Origin: a bacterium | Lineage (GTDB): Bacteria; BMS3Abin14 | Length of the DNA: 8,044 nucleotides | NCBI GenBank assembly: GCA_029210545.1 | Contig: JARGFV010000112.1 | Coordinates: 1-8,044, forward strand | Direction: 5' to 3' | In this document: positions 1 through 5,370 of the stretch, piece after piece | Position numbering within the stretch: position 1 is the stretch's first letter | Layout of the letters: each line of letters opens with the position of its first letter | The notes under the pieces: generated by a model | Told to the model about the DNA's origin: nothing | Seen by the model: the letters and a program-made list of their open reading frames with translations, nothing else | Database searches by the model: none | Made by a program: the position numbers and the translations under genes

Positions 1-2
1 AA

Positions 3-260
3 GAGTTCTCAGGCGATTCGCGCACGATCGATGCCGTCATCCGGAACCTGACAGTTGTCGGCGAGGCGGCTGGGCACATTCCCGAAGAGATCATCGAACG
101 CTATCCGGATGTGCCCTGGGCCGAGATGCGGGGAATCAGGAATATCGTGGTTCACGAATATTTCGGCGTCTCCATCCCCATTATCTGGAAAACGGTTCAG
201 GAAGACATCCCCTCTCTCACCCCGCTTCTACAGGAGATCCTGGAGGAAAACCGGGACTGA
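3..260 (+). CDS. HepT-like ribonuclease toxin (DUF86), C-terminal part, cut by window edge
   Basis: Seen: an open frame from the first bases to TGA at 258-260 gives the last 85 residues; the start lies outside the window. It reads as the C-terminal half of the HepT/DUF86 family: a helix with DAVIRNLTVVGEAA, then PDVPWAEMRGIRNIVVHEYFG, then an IIWKTVQEDIPSL segment. The family signature R-x4-H-x-Y is intact (RNIVVHEY). Known: HepT proteins are small all-helical HEPN-type RNases, usually about 110-150 residues, that form toxin-antitoxin pairs with an upstream MNT-type minimal nucleotidyltransferase, which inactivates the toxin by adenylylating it next to the active site. Inferred: the MNT partner gene should lie just upstream, off the left edge. 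Nothing in the visible part is broken. Some DUF86 proteins are not proven toxins, so the family is sure but the toxin role is not. Confidence 0.88.
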   Translation, partial: EFSGDSRTIDAVIRNLTVVGEAAGHIPEEIIERYPDVPWAEMRGIRNIVVHEYFGVSIPIIWKTVQEDIPSLTPLLQEILEENRD

Positions 261-340
261 CCTGATATCTCCTTTACCGCGCCGCCTCTCCGGGCTGACC
301 TTTGGCTGGTTTACTTCGCCCAATTTTCCTATCCTGCTTG

Positions 341-400
341 CCCCGAGTCACGCTGGCCTGTCACGGCGTAGTCACATCTGTGGAGTGACGAAGCAATCTG
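341..400. repeat. Decayed intergenic repeat, related to 3565-3589
   Basis: The 25 bases at 347-371 match 3565-3589 at 20 positions and share the ending CGGCGTAG. Directly after it, 384-399 (AGTGACGAAGCAATCT) looks like the right half of the widespread 'GTCATTGCGAG...GCAATC' palindromic repeat, another copy of which lies at 7761-7808. The stretch seems to be two old repeats butted together. There is no coding sense on either strand. Confidence 0.5.
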
Positions 401-500
401 GCCTTGTGGCGCAAAATCCCGGATTTCAACACAGGACACAGAGGAAGGTTTTATAACCTGGGGAGAAGAGCGGAGGGAAAAACCGAGAGGGGGAAGGACG

Positions 501-525
501 GTTGAGAGTTGAGAATTGAGAATTG
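501..525. repeat. Short tandem repeat, 7-base TTGAGA-type syllable
   Basis: Three and a half near-identical 7-base units follow one another: GTTGAGA, GTTGAGA, ATTGAGA, ATTG. No inverted partner of this syllable lies nearby, unlike the elements at 2379-2430, 5222-5290 and 6447-6538. It sits inside gene-free DNA. Its function is unknown. Confidence 0.7.
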
Positions 526-553
526 CACCCAAAATCCAAAGCGCGTTAGCGCC

Positions 554-610
554 TTTAAAAGCGGCAAGAGCTGATTGACCGCGGAGGACGCGGAGTTTCG
601 CAAGGTGAAA
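554..610. repeat. Dispersed repeat 'AAAAGCGGCAAGAGCTGATTG', copy 1
   Basis: The 23 bases from 557 to 579 recur exactly at 7827-7849, more than 7 kb away, and similarity continues through ACCGC and GAGTTTCGCAA / GAAGTTTCGCAA to the ends of both copies. A shorter, diverged copy is at 856-886, and fragments of the 5' part are at 748-759 and 3671-3685. The 3' half (CCGCGGAGGACGCGGAG) belongs to the 'CACCACGGAGGACACGGAG' type of phrase also present at 662-672 and 3620-3640. No ORF spans the copies in a consistent frame, so this is a non-coding interspersed repeat. Confidence 0.75.
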
Positions 611-660
611 ACGAAAGCTGGGGGAGATCTCTGGCGTGTGCCGTAAAAGCATGAAGAGCA

Positions 661-780
661 TTCACCACGGAGCCACCCTTCGACATGCTCAGGGCAGACG
701 GAGAAAGGCGGAGGAAGGCGAAAATCATGGGGAAGGCGCGGATCCTGTTAAAGCGGTAAAGTCGATCTCACGCTCGCTCG
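661..780. repeat. Composite repeat block (CACCACGGAG, CCCTTCGACATGCTCAGGG and GGAAGGCGCG phrases)
   Basis: Three repeat phrases stand in a row. TTCACCACGGAG at 661-672 is also at 877-886. CCACCCTTCGACATGCTCAGGGCAG at 673-696 is a small CCCT/AGGG palindrome; a relative is at 908-934. The stretch 697-777 (CGGAGAAAGGC ... GGGGAAGGCGCG ... TTAAAGCGGTAA ... CTCACGCTCG) is paralleled in the same order at 3633-3701. A 74-codon ORF crosses the block, but it is made entirely of repeat phrases and is not considered a gene. Confidence 0.65.
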
Positions 781-850
781 CCACGTCTTCAGTGTGGCTC
801 GCTAAAGACGCAAAGACGCCAAGAAGGACTAAATTCTGGGAGAGTGTCCG
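781..850. other. Gene-free repeat-type spacer
   Basis: It contains a 'CTAAAGACGCAAAGACGCCAAGAAGG' type phrase at 803-828, with the direct doublet GACGCAAAGACGCCAAG. No gene, promoter or structure could be supported here. Confidence 0.4.
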
Positions 851-855
851 GTTTC

Positions 856-937
856 TTTAAAGGCGGCAAAAGCTGATTCACCACGGTACTGCCCCTCGCA
901 GGCAGCGCCACCATTCGACAAGCTCATGGCAGGCAGG
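856..937. repeat. Dispersed repeat copy 2 joined to a CCATTCGACAAGCTCATGG element
   Basis: The left part, 856-886, is a diverged copy of the repeat at 554-610 (TTTAAAGGCGGCAAAAGCTGATTCACC). The right part, 907-937, is related to 672-699; its internal palindrome CCATTCGACAAGCTCATGG differs from CCCTTCGACATGCTCAGGG in both arms in a compensating way (CCAT/ATGG against CCCT/AGGG), so pairing is kept while sequence changes. Confidence 0.65.
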
Positions 938-976
938 GTTACACAGGGTAAATCCAAACCAGGGGGAAGCCTGGGG

Positions 977-1009
977 TTCTTCTTTCAAGGGAATACACCT
1001 TGAGAAGAA
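977..1009 (+). other. Long imperfect hairpin
   Basis: The left arm, 977-990 (TTCTTCTTTCAAGG), pairs with 998-1009 (CCTTGAGAAGAA) around a 7-base loop, with a two-base bulge in the left arm. No run of T follows on the + strand, so it is not a clear terminator. No gene is next to it. Confidence 0.55.
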
Positions 1010-1077
1010 AGGGCCTGGAGGAAACGGCAACGCTCCTTGCTTTGAATCCTGGAAATGGCTATTCTAATTACCAGCGA

Positions 1078-1140
1078 ACCCCCCGCGCCTCTGCCCGGCC
1101 TGCCGGACAAGCGTAATTCCGGGGGGTGTTTCTTTTTCTT
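1078..1140 (+). terminator. Terminator-like stem followed by T-rich tract (orphan)
   Basis: ACCCCCC at 1078-1084 can pair with GGGGGGT at 1121-1127 across a large loop that itself holds a small CCGG/CCGG hairpin (1095-1106). A T-rich tract (GTTTCTTTTTCTTT) follows at 1128-1141. It would end a + strand transcript, but no + strand gene is recognised for 800 bases upstream. It may be a leftover of a lost gene or of a transcript entering from the left. The large loop makes the call weak. Confidence 0.3.
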
Positions 1141-1249
1141 TCACCACCGCCCATATCAAGATTCTTATTTCACACCCTTGCTCCAACAGTTCCCTTTCAT
1201 GTAAAGTCACATATGTTCTCCGGGGGAGAGGATTTCCATTAACCATATT

Positions 1250-1274
1250 AAAGCCGCCCTCTTGGGCGGTTTTG
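1250..1274 (+). terminator. Candidate intrinsic terminator (orphan)
   Basis: The stem CCGCCC (1254-1259) / GGGCGG (1264-1269) has a TCTT loop and extends through an AAAG/TTTT base (one G.T pair) to about ten pairs, ending in TTTT at 1270-1273. The shape is that of a short Rho-independent terminator read on the + strand, though the T run is short. No gene is recognised upstream to which it belongs. Confidence 0.4.
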
Positions 1275-1275
1275 C

Positions 1276-1600
1276 GGTTACATGATTTTCAGGCAGGCAT
1301 GCGGCCTGAATTGTCCCCCGTAGTCAGCCTTATGGCATGATGACGGTGCAAGTTTTGGTACATGGTTGACCTGCTCGCACTGGGACGGTGGATTCCACAA
1401 AGCATGGGAGAAGTTGCGAATGACATCATCTGACCATAGAACATCCGGGTGTCTCTGTGGAACGGTAAGAAGGGGTGGAAACCAGTTTTTATGGGCATTT
1501 CGGGCGTACTACAGACGCCATTTCGGGTTCCTATGCCCTGTTGGACAACTCTCGGCGGCTTAATATCCTGAATCCCCAATAAATGCCACAAGAAGAGAAA
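1276..1600. other. Gene-free stretch, content unrecognised
   Basis: About 325 bases lie between the orphan hairpin and the response-regulator terminator. Open frames of 65 codons (+, 1366-1563) and 108 codons (-, 1289-1615) exist, but neither translation shows a recognisable motif or regular hydrophobic pattern. The - strand frame begins inside the terminator hairpin, which is implausible for a real gene. It may be decayed coding or mobile DNA; I see nothing firmer. Confidence 0.4.
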
Positions 1601-1635
1601 AGACAAACCCCGCATTAAAAAATACGGGGTTTGTC
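1590..1635 (-). terminator. Intrinsic terminator of the response-regulator gene
   Basis: Perfect 11-base arms (1602-1612 and 1625-1635, GACAAACCCCG / CGGGGTTTGTC) enclose a 12-base A/T-rich loop. Read on the - strand, the stem is followed by TTTTCTCTTCTT (1601-1590), a T-rich tract. It lies 86-119 bases past the stop codon of the gene at 1721-2317, in the right orientation to end its transcript. Confidence 0.75.
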
Positions 1636-1644
1636 AGTGATCTG

Positions 1645-1662
1645 AGGCGCCGTGAGGCGCCT
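1645..1662. other. Perfect 7-bp hairpin in the 3' untranslated region
   Basis: AGGCGCC (1645-1651) pairs with GGCGCCT (1656-1662) around four bases. On the + strand the loop reads GTGA, a GNRA tetraloop; the gene in this area is transcribed from the other strand, where the loop reads TCAC. The doubled GAGGCGCC also makes a 10-base direct repeat. Confidence 0.5.
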
Positions 1663-1680
1663 TGTGTTCACGATTTTCCT

Positions 1681-1742
1681 TCGTGCTTCGTTCTTCGTAC
1701 TTTGCGCTGCTGAATCGAAGCTACTCCGTCGGCTTCGATTCA
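1681..1742. repeat. CTTCGT syllable repeat and 10-bp hairpin overlapping the gene end
   Basis: Bases 1681-1700 repeat a CTTCGT-type syllable (TCGTGCTTCGTTCTTCGTAC). Next, TGAATCGAAG at 1711-1720 is perfectly inverted at 1733-1742, with a 12-base loop that contains the TAG stop codon of the response regulator (1721-1723). The right arm is therefore coding (the SKPTE end region) while the left arm is 3' untranslated. No T run follows on the - strand, so this is not the terminator itself. Confidence 0.55.
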
Positions 1743-2317
1743 GCTTCCGCCAGCACCATCTTGATCCGTTCGACCGCGACGGAAGGGTCGAGACTCTTGT
1801 CCAGGAACCCGGCGGCGCCCATCTCGCGGACGATCCGGATATCCTCGTGGCTGTCGTGAACGCCGGTCATGACGATGACGGGGGGAACTTTACCGTCCAT
1901 GCGACTGAGTTCCTCCAGGACGCCGAAACCGGACATCTTGGGCATCTGGAGGTCCAGGAGGAGAAGCCGGAACGACCCCGGAGAAGCGTTATAGGTATTC
2001 AGGGCTTCCTGCCCATCAGCGGCGGTCTTGACCTTGAAGCCTTGTTTCGTGAGGAGATCGGACATGAGGGCCCTGAAAAAAGCCGTGTCGTCAGCCATGA
2101 GGATGTACTTCTCTTCCACACCGGGGCTGTCATGACCGGCGGCGGATTCCCCCTGCTGTGCGGATTGTGCGGGGGCGGGAAATTCCCGCCACCCGTCGGG
2201 GAATGTAACCGTGTATTTGGTTCCGCAGACACCGCAGCCGACCCGGAACCCCCCTTCGGGGACTTTCCCCGGGTCGAAGATATATTCCTTGTGACAAAGG
2301 ACGCAGGTAAGCTTCAT
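1721..2317 (-). CDS. Response regulator with N-terminal zinc ribbon and single receiver domain
   Basis: The 198-residue product has two parts. Residues 1-40 form a treble/ribbon-like zinc site with C5xxC8 and C28xxC31, typical of the MJ0042-type zinc-ribbon N-termini common in deltaproteobacterial proteins. After a low-complexity linker (about 45-68), residues 70-192 are a CheY-like receiver: acidic pair D76-D77, phospho-acceptor D122 in LLLLDLQMPKMSG, T151 in VMTG and K174 in LDKS are all present, so it should be phosphorylatable. No DNA-binding or enzymatic output domain follows, so output is probably by protein contact or through the ribbon. No histidine kinase is in the window. ATG at 2317 is chosen because MKLTCVLC begins the ribbon directly; a TTG three codons upstream (2326), with AGG 4-6 bases before it, is an alternative start. 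The gene is transcribed divergently from 2500-3162. Confidence 0.85.
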   Translation of the reverse strand: MKLTCVLCHKEYIFDPGKVPEGGFRVGCGVCGTKYTVTFPDGWREFPAPAQSAQQGESAAGHDSPGVEEKYILMADDTAFFRALMSDLLTKQGFKVKTAADGQEALNTYNASPGSFRLLLLDLQMPKMSGFGVLEELSRMDGKVPPVIVMTGVHDSHEDIRIVREMGAAGFLDKSLDPSVAVERIKMVLAEAESKPTE

Positions 2318-2378
2318 AGCGCCCAAGATACCTGACCTTTATCTCCCGTGTCAATGTGGGAAGAGTGTACAGTGTGCA

Positions 2379-2430
2379 GTTTACAGTTTACAGTACCATC
2401 GCAATACGGAATTTACTGTAAACTGTGAAC
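2379..2430. repeat. Inverted syllable repeat TTTACAG / CTGTAAA in divergent spacer
   Basis: The left arm 2379-2395 (GTTTACAGTTTACAGTA) and right arm 2414-2430 (TACTGTAAACTGTGAAC) pair over 17 bases with one mismatch; the inner 12 (2384-2395 / 2414-2425) are perfect. The loop is 18 bases. Each arm is itself built of the repeated syllable GTTTACA or GTGAAC(C). The element fills the spacer between the two divergent genes and so must lie within or beside both promoters. Confidence 0.75.
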
Positions 2431-2499
2431 CCGTGAACCGCATTGATTGACACAGCACAGAAGCATCGCATAGACTTTCATGTGTATCGGTACCCCGTT

Positions 2500-3162
2500 A
2501 TGAGAAGAAATAGACTCATCATAACCATACTTCCTGCAATAATCCTCTTCACTGTTGTCTCCGGCACGGCTTCGGCGGATGATGGGACAGGCTGGAAACT
2601 CGTGGATGGCGTCGTCGCAACCGTTGACGGGGCGCCTGTCCTGAGAAGCGATATCCACATGGAAGTTGATTTCGGCCTCCTGAAAGTCAACGGTTCAGGA
2701 GACAGTTTTGAAGACCTTCTGGAACTGTACCTTAACAGGATGCTCATCCTGCGGGAGGTCGAGGAAATGGGCGGCTACCGATTGAATAGCGGCGAGGCTG
2801 AAGATGCCTATCGGGATTACCTGGGACAGTACTCAGGCAGCACCTCCTATTCGGAAAAACTGCAGCGATGGGATGTGGATGAGGGGGAGATTTTTCGCAG
2901 GCTGAAAAACGCCCTGCTGACGACCCGGTACACGGAAAGCCGGCTGCAGTTCCTCGTCAATGTGTTGCCTTCGGATATCGAGAACGCGTACCGGAAAGAT
3001 CCCGAACGGTGGGGTGGGAAGGATCTGTACGATTCATGGGAGGCCATAAAGGCTGACCTCACAGGGGAGACGTTCGCAGTGGAGAAAACGCGTTGGATCG
3101 ATACCCTCAGGGAAAGGTACAAGCTGATCCTTCTGGACAGATCGGGGGGGTCGGGGCGATGA
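2500..3162 (+). CDS. Periplasmic SurA N-terminal-domain protein without PPIase domain
   Basis: The 220-residue product starts with a clear signal peptide: basic MRRNR, hydrophobic LIITILPAIILFTVVSG, and a TASA-DD cleavage site near residue 26. Residues 33-215 follow the pattern of the SurA/PpiC-type chaperone N-domain: a VDGVVATVDGAPVLRSDI opening, a helix with LYLNRMLILREVEEMG, a helical middle, and a closing helix with WIDTLRERYKLILLD. The rotamase (parvulin) domain that normally follows in SurA is absent, so the protein should hold clients but not isomerise prolines. Inferred role: outer-membrane protein folding or a related envelope task. ATG at 2500 is chosen because it begins the signal peptide; a TTG at 2443 would add 19 poorly conserved-looking residues. 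No strong ribosome-binding site precedes either start. The stop overlaps the start of the next gene by four bases (ATGA), implying translational coupling. Confidence 0.8.
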   Translation: MRRNRLIITILPAIILFTVVSGTASADDGTGWKLVDGVVATVDGAPVLRSDIHMEVDFGLLKVNGSGDSFEDLLELYLNRMLILREVEEMGGYRLNSGEAEDAYRDYLGQYSGSTSYSEKLQRWDVDEGEIFRRLKNALLTTRYTESRLQFLVNVLPSDIENAYRKDPERWGGKDLYDSWEAIKADLTGETFAVEKTRWIDTLRERYKLILLDRSGGSGR

Positions 3163-3533
3163 TCTACCGGTTAACAGTGCGGGGAGGTTTCGCCGCTGCC
3201 CACAGGATCGTCGGAAGCGGCGGGAAATGCGAGTCGATGCACGGACACAATTTCGATGTCACCCTGACCGTATCCGGCAGCCGTCTTGGTGAAGCAGGCA
3301 TACTCATGGATTTCGGCGACCTGAAGAAGACGCTCAGGGAGATCACAGGGGAACTGGACCACACCGACCTCAACGAGCACCCGGTCTTTTCAGGTTCCAG
3401 CCCTTCGTCCGAAAATATCGCCAGGTATATCTGGGAGCGGGCCGGTGAGCGCCTGACGGGACGAGGTGTTGCCGTCGATTCAGTGACTGTTGCGGAATCG
3501 GATTCGGCTTCCGCCACCTACGAACCGGGGTAG
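3159..3533 (+). CDS. queD: 6-carboxytetrahydropterin synthase / PTPS family protein (QueD-like)
   Basis: The 124-residue product has the length and complete signature of the 6-pyruvoyl-tetrahydropterin synthase / QueD family. The zinc ligands are H15 (AAHR), H28 and H30 (MHGHNF), the catalytic cysteine is C24, four residues before HGH, and LDHTDLN (66-72) carries the active-site D67-H68. The PSSENIA segment (82-88) and the pterin-binding E113 (VAES) complete the fold. QueD converts 7,8-dihydroneopterin triphosphate to 6-carboxy-5,6,7,8-tetrahydropterin, the second step toward queuosine; CxxxHGH favours this over mammalian-type PTPS activity, which cannot be excluded. ATG at 3159 overlaps the preceding stop (ATGA) and has a G-rich stretch (GGGGGGGTCGGGG) just upstream as ribosome-binding site. 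No queC, queE or queF is in the window, so the pairing with a SurA-like gene is not explained by pathway. Confidence 0.9.
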   Translation: MIYRLTVRGGFAAAHRIVGSGGKCESMHGHNFDVTLTVSGSRLGEAGILMDFGDLKKTLREITGELDHTDLNEHPVFSGSSPSSENIARYIWERAGERLTGRGVAVDSVTVAESDSASATYEPG

Positions 3534-3564
3534 AGAAAGGCTGGATCCGGGATCTGTAATTCTT

Positions 3565-3701
3565 GCCACGCCGACTTGTCGCGGCGTAGCTCGAAGAGCG
3601 AAGCCGGAAGCTGATTGCGAAGGCGGGAGGACACGGAGAAAGGCTGAAATGCGGGGGAAGGCGCGGTTGCTTTAAAAGCGGTAAGATCAGCCTCACGCTC
3701 G
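3565..3701. repeat. Composite repeat block in spacer
   Basis: Bases 3565-3589 match 347-371 (20 of 25); the phrase goes on as CTCGAAGAGCGAAGCCGGA. GCTGATTG at 3610-3617 and GGAGGACACGGAGAAAGGC at 3626-3644 resemble parts of 554-610 and 697-710. The run 3633-3701 (CGGAGAAAGGC, GGGGAAGGCGCG, TTTAAAAGCGGTAAG, CTCACGCTCG) follows the same order as 697-777. The spacer between queD and the amidohydrolase is thus almost entirely repeat, and no terminator could be recognised in it. Confidence 0.65.
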
Positions 3702-3721
3702 TCGTACTGTTTCTATTTGCC

Positions 3722-3730
3722 AAAGGAGAT
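3722..3730 (+). promoter_or_regulatory. Ribosome-binding site deciding the amidohydrolase start
   Basis: AAAGGAGAT ends four bases before ATG 3735. It is the best Shine-Dalgarno match in the window and lies downstream of an in-frame TTG at 3717, which rules that TTG out as the main start. Confidence 0.8.
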
Positions 3731-3734
3731 AACC

Positions 3735-4484
3735 ATGGAGATCATCGATGCCCACGTCCACATAGGACGCAGACACCTTCCCATGGAAAAGATCCAGGAA
3801 GTCCTGGACCAGGCCGGTGTGGACAGGGCGGTGGTATTCGCCGATCCGGAAAGCGCCGACATCCCCGCCGACAACGACTACGTCCTTCAAGTCACATCGA
3901 AAAACGATCACATCCCCTTCTTTTACATCGGCGGGAACGCGTACAGCACCAACCGTGCGTTTCCGAGGCTGCCCGATCCCGGAGTCCTCGATCCCTACAT
4001 GGGGATCAAGTGGCACTGCTGGTTCACGCCGGGCCACGATTTTGGCGGGACTTACCTGGGTATGGACGACAGCCGGATCGAGGAGGCTCTTACGGAACCG
4101 GGGATGAAAGCGATCATGGATTACCTGCGCGACAGAGGCATGCCCATCAATTTCGAGGAGCATTTCGACGTTACCGTGATGTTCGTGGACCTGTATCCGG
4201 ATGTGACCATTATCCTCCCGCACATGGGGGGGCTCAACGGGGGAGCGGAGAGGGTCCTGGCCGCCGTGGGTCACAAGGAGAACGTGCGGTTCGACGTGAG
4301 CCTGGCCGGAATAAGCGAGTCCCTCGTCAGGGAATACGGGGCACAAAAGTTCCTGTGCGGTTCGGATTATCCATACGGGAGCCCCAACTGGAGCGTCGAT
4401 CGTGTCAGGAAACTCAGTGTCTCCGAAGAGGAAAGGGAGGCCATCATGTCAGGGAACATCCTTTCCATCACAGGGCTGACTTGA
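3735..4484 (+). CDS. Amidohydrolase-family metal-dependent hydrolase (amidohydrolase_2 type)
   Basis: The 249-residue product begins with the first metal-binding strand of an amidohydrolase TIM barrel, IIDAHVHIG (H7, H9). Later hallmarks are GIKWH (91-94), FEEHFD (H143), LPHMGG (H163) and the catalytic aspartate D211 in FLCGSDYPYG. This order is that of the amidohydrolase_2 family, which includes ACMS decarboxylase, resorcylate decarboxylases and uncharacterised hydrolases. At about 250 residues it is shorter than ACMSD (about 330), like many bacterial 'TIM-barrel fold metal-dependent hydrolases'. The substrate cannot be read from the sequence; hydrolysis and decarboxylation are both possible. 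The protein has no signal peptide and should be cytoplasmic. The ATG at 3735 follows a strong ribosome-binding site. Its TGA shares one base with the ATG of the sirtuin gene, so the two are probably co-translated and may serve a shared process. Confidence 0.85.
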   Translation: MEIIDAHVHIGRRHLPMEKIQEVLDQAGVDRAVVFADPESADIPADNDYVLQVTSKNDHIPFFYIGGNAYSTNRAFPRLPDPGVLDPYMGIKWHCWFTPGHDFGGTYLGMDDSRIEEALTEPGMKAIMDYLRDRGMPINFEEHFDVTVMFVDLYPDVTIILPHMGGLNGGAERVLAAVGHKENVRFDVSLAGISESLVREYGAQKFLCGSDYPYGSPNWSVDRVRKLSVSEEEREAIMSGNILSITGLT

Positions 4485-5221
4485 TGGATATGGAAATATC
4501 CGCTGAAGCGCCGGAGCGGCTGAGGCTTTCCAGGTCGGTGGCGGTACTCACAGGGGCCGGGATCTCTGCGGAAAGCGGCGTTCCTACGTTCAGGGGGCCG
4601 GATGGACTCTGGAAAAAACACCGGCCCGAACAGCTCGCCACACCACAGGCCTTCGCAAGGGACCCGGATCTGGTCTGGGAGTGGTATCACTGGAGACGTG
4701 CCCTTGTCAGGTCGGTCCGGCCGAACCCCGGCCACGATGCCATCGCCTGGCTCGAGAGAAATGTGGAACATTTCACCCTCATCACCCAGAATGTGGACGG
4801 CCTCCACAGGGAGGCGGGAAACGAGCGGATCCTCGAGCTTCACGGAACTATCCACAGGGCCAGGTGCCAGGATTGCCCTGCTGTCGTCGACCTTGCCGGG
4901 GAAGATGGTGTGATCATCTGCCCGGCCTGCGGCGGGCTCATGCGGCCGGATGTGGTATGGTTCGGCGAGAGCCTGGACAGGAAAACCCTTGAATCAGCGT
5001 ATGTCGCTTCTGCCGGCGCGGATTTTCTCATGGTTGTGGGGACATCCAGCGTGGTTCAGCCGGCGGCGTCCCTGGCCTACGCGGCTCTCGGAAACGGCGG
5101 GTACGTGCTTGAGGTGAACCTCGATCCAACCCCGCTTACCGGCACGGCCAGCGGCACCATCCTCGGCAAAGGCGGCGAAGTCCTTCCCGAACTGGTAAGG
5201 CTCGCTTTCGAGGAGGAATAA
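4484..5221 (+). CDS. cobB: NAD-dependent protein deacylase, class III sirtuin (CobB/SIRT5-like)
   Basis: The 245-residue product has all sirtuin motifs in order: TGAGISAESGVPTFRG (23-38) for NAD binding, TQNVDGLH (101-108), catalytic H120 in ELHGT, a Cys4 zinc site (C128xxC131 ... C146xxC149), RPDVVWFGE (154-162) and GTSSVVQPA (186-194). Residues Y68 and R71 (WYHWRR) form the YxxR signature that in SIRT5 and E. coli CobB binds the acidic acyl group, so removal of succinyl or malonyl groups from lysine is predicted along with deacetylation. The enzyme consumes NAD and releases nicotinamide and O-acyl-ADP-ribose in the cytoplasm. ATG 4484 overlaps the previous stop (TGATG) with AGGG about 9 bases upstream; an alternative in-frame ATG is at 4490. 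No terminator is seen after the stop. The longer upstream open frame from 4010 is antiphase to the amidohydrolase and not coding. Confidence 0.93.
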   Translation: MDMEISAEAPERLRLSRSVAVLTGAGISAESGVPTFRGPDGLWKKHRPEQLATPQAFARDPDLVWEWYHWRRALVRSVRPNPGHDAIAWLERNVEHFTLITQNVDGLHREAGNERILELHGTIHRARCQDCPAVVDLAGEDGVIICPACGGLMRPDVVWFGESLDRKTLESAYVASAGADFLMVVGTSSVVQPAASLAYAALGNGGYVLEVNLDPTPLTGTASGTILGKGGEVLPELVRLAFEEE

Positions 5222-5290
5222 TCTCAAATCTCATATTTCAGATCTCAATCCCAATATTCTTGTTCCCACTGAGATGTGAGATCTGAGATC
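5222..5290. repeat. Inverted syllable repeat ATCTCA / TGAGAT in spacer
   Basis: The left part repeats ATCTCA-type syllables (ATCTCAAATCTCATATTTCA, then GATCTCA); the right part repeats their complement (GAGATGTGAGATCTGAGATC). The longest perfect arms are TCAGATCTCA at 5238-5247 and TGAGATCTGA at 5277-5286, with a 29-base loop. It directly follows the sirtuin stop codon. The layout matches the elements at 2379-2430 and 6447-6538 although the syllable sequence is different. Confidence 0.65.
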
Positions 5291-5370
5291 AGACACAAGA
5301 TATTTGATCAGCTGGCAGATGCCACAAGATGGGCCCTGAATGCTGACCGCCTACACAGAAAGGAACAACG

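Noticed and set aside
636-860. 74-codon + strand open frame
   Set aside because: It is composed of repeat phrases found elsewhere in other frames and shows no protein motif.
1064-1246. 60-codon - strand open frame
   Set aside because: It has no motif, no clear ribosome-binding site and overlaps the hairpin at 1078-1127.
1289-1615. 108-codon - strand open frame as a possible transposase remnant
   Set aside because: I looked for a DDE, HTH or tyrosine-recombinase pattern and found none; the frame starts inside the terminator hairpin at 1602-1635. A database search of all six frames would be the deciding test.
1652-2335. 227-codon open frame on the + strand over the response regulator
   Set aside because: It is antisense to a gene with a complete receiver-domain residue set and runs through the terminator-side repeats. 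There is no recognisable domain.
3693-4346. 217-codon open frame on the - strand over the amidohydrolase
   Set aside because: The + strand gene has a strong ribosome-binding site and family motifs; the antisense product has none.
4010-4483. Long + strand open frame upstream of and in frame with the sirtuin
   Set aside because: It lies out of frame within the amidohydrolase gene, whose translation has the full family motif set. The extension is rich in Arg/Gly/His as expected of a shadow frame in GC-rich DNA; sirtuin homology starts after 4484.
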